Assembly (NCBI RefSeq): GCF_013386115.1
Contig: NZ_JACAOR010000005.1
Coordinates: 1-64,000 of the forward strand
From: Pseudomonas gingeri
GTDB lineage: Bacteria; Pseudomonadota; Gammaproteobacteria; Pseudomonadales; Pseudomonadaceae
DNA length: 64,000 bases
Direction: 5' to 3'
Part shown: positions 22,359 through 29,993 of the stretch, piece after piece
Layout: every line of letters begins with the position of its first letter
How positions within the stretch are numbered: the stretch's first letter is position 1
Notes under the pieces: generated by a model
What the model saw: the letters and a program-made list of their open reading frames with translations, nothing else
What the model was told of the DNA's origin: nothing
Databases searched by the model: none
Made by a program: the position numbers and the translations under genes

Positions 22359-22689
22359 TCTGTGGATGTTGGGCGTCGCCTCTATCATCGAGGACTCTGG
22401 CATCCATGCGCATGCTCGAATCAAGAGCGCGTTCAGTGATAGAAAGACCCAGCAGAAGGCGGGTTTCAAGCCCACGAAGCGTCCGGAAAGCCTGGCAATT
22501 GCGGAACATCGCATCCATCGTCTGGAAAATGAGAACCAGCGTCTGAAGGCTGAGAATAACCGGCTGCTGGAGCGCTTCGTTCGGTGGCAGTACAACGCTC
22601 AAAAGCGTGGCCTTTCCCAGACGGTGCTTGATGCCCCTCTGCCGGAGATTGATCGAGATTCTGCGGAGAAAGGTAAAGCAAGTCGATAA
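22357..22689 (+). pseudogene. C-terminal remnant of a recombinase-module partner, coiled coil (GmtX-like)
   Basis: An open frame from about 22357 (ATG at 22366) encodes about 107 residues: a short basic segment, then a leucine-zipper-like coiled coil (IHRLENENQRLKAENNRLLE, about residues 50-69) and a tail with FVRWQYNAQKRGL. Such tails are known to me from small partner proteins encoded behind tyrosine recombinases. It has no Shine-Dalgarno and starts at the junction with the truncated recombinase, so it looks like the end of a longer gene whose front was lost in the same deletion. It could still be translated. The product's role is unknown. Confidence 0.5.
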
Positions 22690-22873
22690 CGAAATATAAC
22701 GTAGATGCGTTCCTGGCCAAGGGGATGGAAAGGCCAATCTGGATTTCCGGCACGGCTGCAGATCCAGGACTGCGGTCACCTTTGCAGAAGGCGGCGAGTT
22801 CATTTTATAGTGGCTAAAAGCCATGGTGCGGCTATCTTTTCGAATTGCGCATCGACAGAAGTGGAGAACAGGG

Positions 22874-25471
22874 ATGTCTGATCTAGCGAATGAAGCGGTT
22901 GAAGTCAGTGACTTCGAAAAGTGGCTGAATGACCGTAATGGTTGGCTTCAGACAGCCGCCAAACAGCTCATCGATAACAAACGCTTGCCGAATGAGGGCG
23001 AGCTTGCAGAGCTGGTTCGACTCTGCAAGCTGGAGGCGGCCAAGCAGGGTGATCCTGGGTTCCTGAAGGTGGCTCCTGGTGCATTTTCGGCTGGGGCGGT
23101 GCAACGGGTTGTGCGGGTCGAAGAGGTAACCCAAGTCTTCGGGGTTAACGCGATTAAACCTGGTGCATCTCTACCATTCGGAATGGGCAGTTTGACTGTC
23201 ATCTACGGGCAAAATGGTTCGGGGAAAAGTGGTTTTGCTCGTCTGCTCAAACAGCTTTGTGGATCTCGTTCACGGGACGAAATCCGCCCGAACGTATTCA
23301 GCGATGAAGAGCATGCTTGCAGTGCTCAATGCCGAATCACGATTGATGGCAATTCCCGAGATATCAATTGGCATCCTGGTGCCGAGCCCCATGCGATGCT
23401 CAAGTACGCCCAAGTATTTGATTCGAAAGCCGCAACTCAGTACATGGGGCGCACTGAGTCAAGCTATGAGCCGAGCAGCATGCGGTTCATCTCCATGCTC
23501 ATTCAGATTTCGGGCATGGTTTCTGATGAGCTGGGGCGAGAGAAGGAAAAGCTCGTTAGTGCCCTTCCACAGTTCCCAGGTGATCTCTCAGATACCGCTG
23601 AGAAGACCTGGTTCTCCTCCCTCAAAGCCTCCGCTTCTGCTGAGAAGGTCGAGGCGTATTGCCTGTATGGAAAAGATTTGGACGACGAGCGGGTCAAGGC
23701 TGAGGCTCTGCTCGCGGAAAAAGACATCGCGGGTCGCTTGGTTACGATTGGCAAGGAAAGTGTTGCCACCGAAAGCATCAAGCAGGCAATGAAACTGTTG
23801 AAAGAAGGCCTCACCGACGAGAAGGCTGATGAGCTGTCGAAGGCAAAAGTATCGGCGGTTGCGGCGAGAAAGGCGGCCAACGAAGTTGCGCAGCAGGCAT
23901 TCGCGAATGCTCCTCTCCAAGGCGTTGGTGAGACGGCCTGGAAACTTATGTGGGAGCAGGCGCGCGCCTATTCCGTCGCTCATGCATACCATGGTCACGA
24001 ATTTCCCGTTACTTCAGACGGTGCGCACTGCGTGCTCTGTCAGCAAGAGCTTACGGCTGAGGGCGCCACTCGGCTCAAAAGCTTCGAGGCTTTCGTCACC
24101 GCGGGCCTCGAGACTGCGGCGAAAACTGCGGAGGCCGCCAGTGCGGCACTGATCGCGAAGGTAATTCAGGTGCCTTCGATTGAAGACTGGATTGCGCGCC
24201 TGGCTCAGTTGCAGTTCGACGAAGCCACGGCCCGTGCCTGGTATGAGTCGTTGAAGTCTAGGCGAGCACAGTTTGTGGAATGCGCTGCCGTGGGAGATAT
24301 CTCTGCGTTCGATTGGGCTCCTATCGATCAGGCACTGGAAAAACGAGCTACCGACTTGCTTGCTGAGAAGACCAGCCTCGCCCAGCTGCAGCAGGATGGG
24401 CAGCGGCAGCAGGTCGAGAAGCGAGTGAAGCAACTCAAGGCGCTTCAGTGGCTGTCCCAGAACAAGCCGGCGATTCTCGCAGAGCGTGAGCGGCTAGTAG
24501 CTGTCGATCTGCTGGATAAAGCTACTAAGTTAACGGCCACCAATTCGTTGACAACCAAGCGCACCGAGCTTGGGCGTACCGAGCTTGATGCTGGATATCA
24601 GGCCCGCTTTGATGCGGAGTTGAAGTCTCTTGGTGGACGACGGTTGCCAGTTGTGCCGCAGAGTAGGGCTCAAGGAAAAGGAGTTATCACATTTGGGCTC
24701 GCCCTTGTCGGTGCTCGGGCTGGTTTCACTCCTGATGTCGTACTCAGTGAAGGCGAAACCCGCATTGTTGCACTGGCGGCATTCCTGGCCGACACAACGG
24801 GTTCGAACCAGCTTGCCCCCTTCATCTTTGACGACCCGATTTCGTCTTTAGATCAGGATTTCGAGGAGAGGGTTGTTACCCGGCTTGTCGAGTTGGCGAA
24901 GACCAGGCAGGTCATCATCTTCACTCACCGCCTCTCGTTGATTGCACTCGTTGAGGCTGTAATCAAAAAACACGGTGAGAATCCGGCTAACGAGAAAATT
25001 ACCCACACCGTGCAGTCGCTTCGACGGCTGGATAAGGTTTCGGGAATTCTGGCGCAACACAGTCTGCGGGACGCCAAGCCCGACAAGGCGCTTAATGCGG
25101 TTAGAGATCACGTCATCCCCAGGCTCAAAAAGCATCAGGCCGATGCCGACGCCGACGGTTATGACCTCACCGTGAAGAGCGCCTGCAGTGATTTTCGGAT
25201 CGTCTTGGAACGAACAGTGGAGCTCATCCTTTTGAATGACGTAGTTATTCGTTTCAGACGGGACGTCATGACTAAAGGGAAGCTAAGAGGTGTTGCCAAG
25301 GTGATTGCAGAGGACTGCGATTTAATCGACCGGTTAATGACCAAGTATTCAGTGTACGAGCACTCGCAGTCAGATGAGCTACCTCAGGTTCCGGTCGAAC
25401 TCGATGAGTTCGAGCGGGATGTATTGGAACTCATTGCATGGATGGACGAGTTCAAAGGTCGAGCCAGTTGA
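22874..25471 (+). CDS. Rad50/RloC-like AAA ATPase with zinc hook and HEPN-like C-terminus; candidate defence nuclease
   Basis: The 865-aa protein has a split ABC-type ATPase: Walker A GQNGSGKS at 112-119, signature LSEGE at 624-628, Walker B FIFDDP at 650-655, D-loop SSLD and a histidine in IIFTHR. Between them lies a long coiled-coil region with CVLC at 386-389, a zinc-hook pattern as in Rad50 and RloC. The C-terminal 100 residues hold an R-xxx-E pair (Arg775, Glu779) and His830 in YEHSQS, resembling the catalytic set of PrrC/RloC anticodon nucleases. I infer a DNA-damage- or phage-sensing, ATP-gated tRNA nuclease; a Rad50-like repair role is the alternative. The start at 22874 follows GGAG by seven bases; the longer frame from 22823 lacks such a site. 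Confidence 0.65.
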   Translation: MSDLANEAVEVSDFEKWLNDRNGWLQTAAKQLIDNKRLPNEGELAELVRLCKLEAAKQGDPGFLKVAPGAFSAGAVQRVVRVEEVTQVFGVNAIKPGASLPFGMGSLTVIYGQNGSGKSGFARLLKQLCGSRSRDEIRPNVFSDEEHACSAQCRITIDGNSRDINWHPGAEPHAMLKYAQVFDSKAATQYMGRTESSYEPSSMRFISMLIQISGMVSDELGREKEKLVSALPQFPGDLSDTAEKTWFSSLKASASAEKVEAYCLYGKDLDDERVKAEALLAEKDIAGRLVTIGKESVATESIKQAMKLLKEGLTDEKADELSKAKVSAVAARKAANEVAQQAFANAPLQGVGETAWKLMWEQARAYSVAHAYHGHEFPVTSDGAHCVLCQQELTAEGATRLKSFEAFVTAGLETAAKTAEAASAALIAKVIQVPSIEDWIARLAQLQFDEATARAWYESLKSRRAQFVECAAVGDISAFDWAPIDQALEKRATDLLAEKTSLAQLQQDGQRQQVEKRVKQLKALQWLSQNKPAILAERERLVAVDLLDKATKLTATNSLTTKRTELGRTELDAGYQARFDAELKSLGGRRLPVVPQSRAQGKGVITFGLALVGARAGFTPDVVLSEGETRIVALAAFLADTTGSNQLAPFIFDDPISSLDQDFEERVVTRLVELAKTRQVIIFTHRLSLIALVEAVIKKHGENPANEKITHTVQSLRRLDKVSGILAQHSLRDAKPDKALNAVRDHVIPRLKKHQADADADGYDLTVKSACSDFRIVLERTVELILLNDVVIRFRRDVMTKGKLRGVAKVIAEDCDLIDRLMTKYSVYEHSQSDELPQVPVELDEFERDVLELIAWMDEFKGRAS

Positions 25472-25672
25472 TGCCAAATGACGAGCGGCCCTCAGTGAAT
25501 GGGTCGCTTGCGAGGGCTCGTGCAGTTGGTAGTGCTCTCTATCTGCTTCATCATTTTCGACTGAAATTGTACCTTTCTGGCTGATCGGTTGCCTGTCTCG
25601 TAAGGAGAACCAAGAGGTCTGAATGAACTCTTAGGGCTACAATATATAGCGTTCATTAGCCGGGGTTACGGC

Positions 25673-26098
25673 ATGTTCAGAACACATCCGCAGGCAGAGG
25701 TGAAAGGAGTCCTAGCATTCGGCGATGGTCTACGGGTCTGGCGCTATGTAAAGCAGGCCATCCAATGTCCTTGGCTCTATGTCTGCTGTACAGAGACTAA
25801 CGGAGAGGCAACCCTCAGCACCATGCTGATGGTTGCAGACATGTCATTGTTCGAAACCATGCTGGCCCAGCAGACCGAGGGCCAATGTGTAGAGCGCGTG
25901 CTGCTTGTTAGCCCAGGGCATCTCAATCGAAGCTCTGGCTGGCTGATGGAAGGGCTTGTGGAGTTATGCGAGGCGATTGGCCCGGCGTGCGAGCACCTGG
26001 CCTATGTTTACAGGCTAGAAGGGGGCAGTACCTATTGGGATGGATACGTTCAAAATCCTCAACATACTCCTCTGCGAGTGATTTACTCTCGGAGCTGA
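25673..26098 (+). CDS. Unrecognised 141-aa protein of the island
   Basis: I do not recognise this protein. It begins MFRTHPQAEVKGVLAFGDGL; there is no signal peptide and no long hydrophobic segment. It has a mixed alpha/beta pattern, five cysteines (two adjacent in YVCCTE) and a central hydrophobic stretch VERVLLVSPGHL. An AT-rich stretch with TACAATATATAG lies about 30 bases upstream and may hold a -10 box. The next gene starts 16 bases later, so the two look like an operon. Context (after a defence-like ATPase) suggests an accessory defence or immunity role, but nothing in the sequence shows it. Confidence 0.6.
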   Translation: MFRTHPQAEVKGVLAFGDGLRVWRYVKQAIQCPWLYVCCTETNGEATLSTMLMVADMSLFETMLAQQTEGQCVERVLLVSPGHLNRSSGWLMEGLVELCEAIGPACEHLAYVYRLEGGSTYWDGYVQNPQHTPLRVIYSRS

Positions 26099-26114
26099 TA
26101 GTGCGGGGGCAGCT

Positions 26115-26585
26115 ATGGAGCTAGAGCAACAGGATGAAGTGTTCGTTCTTCAACTAATCGCTGCTATCTATTCGCGGAGCCCACGGCAGATTTCTGAAGA
26201 GGTGCTAGCCGACCTCGCAAAGCAAGTTTGGTATGGAGAACTGGATCTAGTGGCACTGCTTAGGAGGCACTTGGTTCAATCAGGCACAACCGATGAGCAA
26301 AGACGGCGCCTGCTCTACGTTGTAGATCGACTGACTTGCTACCCCTGCATGCTGCGCTCGAAGGCCGCTCTGCTGCGGGAAGTCTTGAAGGAATGGGCTG
26401 AGTTGAAACCCTCACAACCAACCCTCAATGCTGTCGAACTTGCTGTCCGGCACATGCTGGACAAGAAGGCCTTCGAATGGGGGCTGGAAGAAGATATCAC
26501 GCCGCAGATGAAGTCAGTGCTACGGTATCAGACTCGTAATTATGCAGCGTCTTTGGGAAGGTTGACTGGATATTCTGAGCCTTAA
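26115..26585 (+). CDS. Unrecognised 156-aa, mainly helical protein of the island
   Basis: I do not recognise this protein. It starts MELEQQDEVFVLQLIAAIYS and appears almost wholly alpha-helical, with repeated leucine-rich amphipathic segments and no membrane helix. It starts 16 bases after the 141-aa gene behind GGGGGCAG, on the same strand, and is probably co-transcribed with it. The paired layout could be an effector and partner, but no catalytic motif is visible. Confidence 0.6.
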   Translation: MELEQQDEVFVLQLIAAIYSRSPRQISEEVLADLAKQVWYGELDLVALLRRHLVQSGTTDEQRRRLLYVVDRLTCYPCMLRSKAALLREVLKEWAELKPSQPTLNAVELAVRHMLDKKAFEWGLEEDITPQMKSVLRYQTRNYAASLGRLTGYSEP

Positions 26586-26638
26586 GGGGCTTCTCAGCTA
26601 TACTACTTCGTTCTTCGCTTAGCTAAACGCGGCCGGTC

Positions 26639-26860
26639 TTAAGAGGAAAGTTTTCGGTAACAACTGCTAAGCTCATCAAATAGTTCCTCCCTAGCAGTCA
26701 GTACCTTGGTTCTCCAAGCCTGTGCTTGCTCTTCCGTTAACGGCGTTGAGTCTCTATGTACCTCGCGACGAAGAGAGGTTGTTAGTTCGCCATATATGCG
26801 GGCCTTATTTTGTGCTGATTTATATCCGAGGAGCAATAGCTTTGCTTCTGCATTGCTCAT
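26639..26860 (-). CDS. Small 73-aa protein coupled to a broken membrane gene
   Basis: The product MSNAEAKLLLLGYKSAQNKARIYGELTT is soluble, charged and helical. Its ATG (26858-26860) touches the stop codon of the upstream frameshifted gene (26861-26863), a sign of translational coupling. Function is unknown; the pair (membrane-anchored protein plus small cytosolic protein) is a compact two-gene unit. Confidence 0.55.
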   Translation of the reverse strand: MSNAEAKLLLLGYKSAQNKARIYGELTTSLRREVHRDSTPLTEEQAQAWRTKVLTAREELFDELSSCYRKLSS

Positions 26861-27168
26861 TTATTTGAATGAAGAAAAAAGCTCAGTTATGCAGGACTCG
26901 AGATCATCTATCCGAGCGTCCGGCATAGTCCTCTGTGTTCGTTTATATCTTCCCCATTCAACAATAAAAGCCCAGTATTTCAGAGCGACATGTGTAAAAA
27001 GCTCGATTTGCTCAGCGGTTTGTTTGAATACTTCAAATTCTCTGTTTATACGTGCTTCTCGAGTTCGCGGGCGTGCTGGTGGCGACTCAGTAAAAAAAAC
27101 GAAATTCCTGCGATGAGTGCGCCTAGCCCTATCTTGACCGCTGAGTCCAATACCTCTAGTGCCGTCAT
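26861..27168 (-). pseudogene. Single-span membrane protein gene, frameshifted
   Basis: Reading from the ATG at 27166-27168, the frame gives MTALEVLDSAVKIGLGALIA, continues through a hydrophobic helix (about residues 9-28) and reaches a charged HARELEK segment, then hits a stop at 27046. A second frame, open to the stop at 26861, carries the natural continuation (REFEVFKQTAEQIELFTHV, then a KYWAF segment and DDLESCITEL). A single indel around 27050-27060 would join them into a protein of about 100 residues. Such a short membrane-anchored protein recurs as a conserved hypothetical in proteobacterial accessory regions as far as I recall. No frame covers it whole, so it is called broken. Confidence 0.5.
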
Positions 27169-27246
27169 GCTACTGATTTTCCTTAGCCAAAAATGAAGTT
27201 GCCTTGCTGTCCGCTAAATGCAAGTCTGTTCAATTGTAAAGGCTGC

Positions 27247-27420
27247 TTTGAATCGCCCCTGGTTTAGTAGACATCACCTAGCCTCATTACGAGGCCCAAA
27301 TTGGACGCACCATGAGTCGGAAACGTTATCCGATGAATTCAAAATTGAAGCGGTCAAGCAGGCGATCGAGAAATGCAAGGCTAAGGCGTTGATGTGGATC
27401 TGCACACCTGCATTTTTGTG
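27247..27420 (+). mobile_element. Remnant of an IS3-family element (left end and start of orfA)
   Basis: The stretch from about 27247 (TTGAATCGCCCCTGGTTTAGTAGAC) resembles an IS3-type end. An ATG at 27312 opens MSRKRYP, and after a frame change the sequence continues DEFKIEAVKQAIEK, the usual start of an IS3 orfA transposase. The similarity fades after about 25 residues and there is no orfB. It is an inactive fragment. Confidence 0.5.
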
Positions 27421-27478
27421 AGCTGCTTGGTGCTGGCCTACCTAAGTATGCTGACGCCTGACGATGGGCAGAAGGCTT

Positions 27479-27769
27479 TTATTTCTCGAGCTTTTTGGCA
27501 ACCGCAATAGATATTGCGGTTGTGACCGCCACCATGCCGAGCGAGCTAACGTTCGATATGATGCCTTTCGTGCATTCTGGGCAAAGCTCATCATCATACA
27601 GCTTGCCGTTCTTGACATAGTGATCGCAACCAGGTGCTCGACAGACATACATCGTTTCCTTGCAGCTAGGGCATTCACATTTGTCTCGCCTAAAGGTGTT
27701 TTCCTCGATAACGGTCCCGTTCACTAGTTCTTGACAGTAGGGGCAAATCCCTTTGGCTTTGATGGCCAT
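27479..27769 (-). CDS. Zinc-ribbon protein with C-terminal membrane helix
   Basis: The 96-aa protein has four cysteine clusters: Cys9/Cys12, Cys31/33/36, Cys43/48 and Cys63/66, enough for two zinc ribbons. A hydrophobic segment (about residues 70-91) follows and ends in KKLEK, so it looks like a tail-anchored inner-membrane protein. The ATG at 27767-27769 (MAIKAKG) was chosen because the longer frame overlaps the upstream gene; the gap to that gene is two bases. Function unknown. Confidence 0.6.
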   Translation of the reverse strand: MAIKAKGICPYCQELVNGTVIEENTFRRDKCECPSCKETMYVCRAPGCDHYVKNGKLYDDELCPECTKGIISNVSSLGMVAVTTAISIAVAKKLEK

Positions 27770-27771
27770 GG

Positions 27772-27990
27772 TCACTTTTTCCCATAGGTACTGACAGCGC
27801 CGCACGCTGGATTTGAACAATGGTTATTAAAAACTGTGAACTTACTGCATAGGCCGCAAAGTTTCCCTTTCCCCCCTTTGCCTTCGTTGGCTGGCCGGCG
27901 AGCGACGAAGCCACATTTGCTGCATTCGCGCTTCATCTCGTTGCCATGGAAGGTTAGGCGACTACATTGTGGACACATCTTCCCTGCCAT
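27772..27990 (-). CDS. Small double zinc-ribbon protein
   Basis: The 72-aa protein has Cys6/9/23/26 and Cys45/48/58/63, two four-cysteine ribbons, and a Gly/Lys-rich linker between them. The start MAGKMCPQC has AGGAG eight bases upstream on the reverse strand. A longer frame runs upstream through the TG/CA repeat (His-Thr repeats) and is unlikely to be real in its first part. The gene is upstream of, and two bases from, the membrane zinc-ribbon gene; the two are probably one operon. Confidence 0.6.
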   Translation of the reverse strand: MAGKMCPQCSRLTFHGNEMKRECSKCGFVARRPANEGKGGKGKLCGLCSKFTVFNNHCSNPACGAVSTYGKK

Positions 27991-28007
27991 TTGGCGACTC
28001 CTACTGC

Positions 28008-28068
<61 letters not shown>

Positions 28069-28468
28069 GATCATATGATGCCGATGCGCCACCATCAAGC
28101 GTCTAATGCCAAGCTTGGCAAGCGGAGCGCGCAGATTGATGCTCGGAGGCATTAGAATAAAGGCCCGAAGGGCAAGACCCGGCGAGCTTCTGGCGAATGC
28201 TGGTTCACGACCCCACCGGGTTGCCCAGACCAAAGGTTTTGAGCGACTCATCGGGTCGCTCAAGAGGGTGCTCCGTGGGGCGGCCGAGCGAGATGAGTGA
28301 TGTTGATCTCGCGTATTTCACTCAAAACTTTACGGAATTCTTTACGTTTTTCTGTTGTGCGGTGGATAAGGTCATGGGAAATGGCTGCTACTACGGGTTT
28401 TAACTAGTTAAAATTAGCTGTAGGTGTTCATTCCCGTTCTAAGCACGATTCTTTCGTCGCCTGAAACA
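28069..28468. other. Intergenic stretch at the right end of the island
   Basis: I see no convincing gene in these 400 bases: all frames are short and lack good ribosome sites. The stretch holds an imperfect hairpin (GAGCGAC 28240-28246 with GTCGCTC about 28254-28260), a perfect 16-bp palindrome TTTTAACTAGTTAAAA at 28398-28413, and the short copy of the ssb 3' end at 28430-28441. It may contain a promoter for the zinc-ribbon genes. Confidence 0.5.
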
Positions 28469-28504
28469 GACAAACCCGCAGATGAACTCTGCGGGTTTGT
28501 CGTT
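28469..28504. terminator. Strong hairpin terminator at the island's right edge
   Basis: A perfect 13-bp stem (28469-28481 with 28489-28501, GACAAACCCGCAG) has a 7-base loop. It may be the original chromosomal terminator that followed ssb before the island arrived, and it can also serve the reverse gene at 28559. Confidence 0.8.
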
Positions 28505-28558
28505 TCTGGCGGGGTATTTCCACGTGCCTCAGCCGGCCTCGCAGAAGCCTGCTGTTTC

Positions 28559-28849
28559 CTACTGCCCCTGAATCAACAACCCCAGCGGCGCCAGCGGACC
28601 GACCTGGATAAACTCGAAGGTCATCAGCCCGGCCACGGTCAGCGGCAGTGCGTTGACCGCCGCCCTGGCCTGGTCGAGTGCTTCCACGTTCATCAGGAAG
28701 ACCACCCCGGGCCGGTCTTCACGGAACCAGAACTGTTCGATCTGGCCGCCGAGGTAGAGCTTGAGCGTGGCCGGGACTTCGCTGGGCAAATGCTGTTGCT
28801 TCTGCTCCTGGGTGAGTTCGTTGATCGAGCCGATCGCGAAAACTTTCAT
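28559..28849 (-). CDS. YciI/muconolactone-isomerase-like small protein
   Basis: The 96-aa protein MKVFAIGSINELTQEQKQQH has the alternating beta-alpha-beta pattern of dimeric alpha/beta-barrel proteins and a central FWFREDRPGVVFLMNV strand pair. Members act as small isomerases or have no known role. It is divergent from the GlxA-type regulator with 87 bases between, so the regulator may control it. Confidence 0.6.
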   Translation of the reverse strand: MKVFAIGSINELTQEQKQQHLPSEVPATLKLYLGGQIEQFWFREDRPGVVFLMNVEALDQARAAVNALPLTVAGLMTFEFIQVGPLAPLGLLIQGQ

Positions 28850-28936
28850 CAGTGACTTCCTCGTTGATAGCGATGTTTGGAGCGCTCAATCTAGGCTTGC
28901 GAAGCCGCAACTGGTATCGTCGTAAATGACAACTTT

Positions 28937-29914
28937 ATGGTCATTCACGCCATGCGAATTTCTGTGCTCGCCCTCGAGGGCGTCTTCGATACCGGGCTGA
29001 CCGTGCTACTGGATGCGTTCAGCCTGGCCAACAAGTTTTCCGCGGGGCAGGGGGCAGGCCCGGTGTTCGACGTATCGCTTGTGGGCGTGCGCAAGAAGGT
29101 CCGTACCGGCCAGGGGCTGCTGGTGCCGGTCCAGGTCATCGCCGCCGACCCGACGCCGGACTGGGTGATTGTCCCGGCCCTTGGCACCGGAACCCCCGAG
29201 GTCCTGGTGCCGGCCCTCGAACGGGCGGATGTGCAAGCGGCCAAGGCGCAATTGCTGAAATGGCATGCCGGGGGCGCGCTACTGGCGGCGTCCTGTATCG
29301 GTACCTTTCTTCTCGCGGATATCGGCCTGCTCGATCATCGCGAGGCCACTACCACCTGGTGGTTGGCCCCGCTGTTCCGGCAGCGTTACCCGAAGGTCCT
29401 GCTCGACGAGTCGCGCATGCTGGTGCCCACCGATGTCGGTGTCACGGCCGGGGCCGCCATGGGCCATCTCGATCTTGCGTTGTGGCTGATCCGCCGGGCC
29501 AGCCCGGAACTGGCGGAAATGGTCTCGCGTTATCTGCTGGCGGATATCCGCACCCTGCAGGCGCCGTACATCATTCCCAATCACCTGGCCCAGGCGGACC
29601 CGTTGATCCTGCGTTTCGAACGCTGGGCGCGCGACCATCTCAAGACCGGGTTTTCGCTACAGGACGCCGCCAGCGCCCTGGCGACCAGCCCGCGCACCTT
29701 GCAACGGCGCTGCGAAGCGGTGCTCGGCAAGTCGCCCTTGTCCTATTTCCAGGACCTGCGCGTCGAGCGGGCGCAATCACTGCTCCACGGCAGCGGCCTT
29801 GACCTCGAGGCCATTGCCAGCGAGGTCGGCTATGTGGATGGGGCGACGCTGCGGACCTTGTTGCGCCAGCGCCTCGGACGCGGAGTCCGGGACCTGCGCG
29901 CCAACCTGCGCTAG
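28937..29914 (+). CDS. GlxA-family transcriptional regulator (DJ-1/PfpI plus AraC HTH)
   Basis: The 325-aa protein has an N-terminal DJ-1/PfpI-like domain (about residues 1-190, with the nucleophile-elbow-like AASCIGTFLLADIGLLD) and a C-terminal AraC DNA-binding domain (about 225-320, with ALATSPRTLQRRCEAVLGKSPLSYFQDLRVERA). Such regulators respond to metabolites; GbdR and ArgR-type members are known in Pseudomonas. The inducer is unknown here. The start may be the ATG at 28937 or the one at 28952 (MRISVLAL). Confidence 0.88.
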   Translation: MVIHAMRISVLALEGVFDTGLTVLLDAFSLANKFSAGQGAGPVFDVSLVGVRKKVRTGQGLLVPVQVIAADPTPDWVIVPALGTGTPEVLVPALERADVQAAKAQLLKWHAGGALLAASCIGTFLLADIGLLDHREATTTWWLAPLFRQRYPKVLLDESRMLVPTDVGVTAGAAMGHLDLALWLIRRASPELAEMVSRYLLADIRTLQAPYIIPNHLAQADPLILRFERWARDHLKTGFSLQDAASALATSPRTLQRRCEAVLGKSPLSYFQDLRVERAQSLLHGSGLDLEAIASEVGYVDGATLRTLLRQRLGRGVRDLRANLR

Positions 29915-29993
29915 CGGCTGACGCGCCGGACGAGGATCCTGGCCGCGGCCTTTCAGCGAACTCACCGGCCTCTCCGCTGGCAAGCCAGGCTCC

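Noticed and set aside
28106..28403. Short forward frames at the right end of the island
   Set aside because: The 62-68 codon frames have no ribosome site and overlap each other in different frames; composition gives no support.
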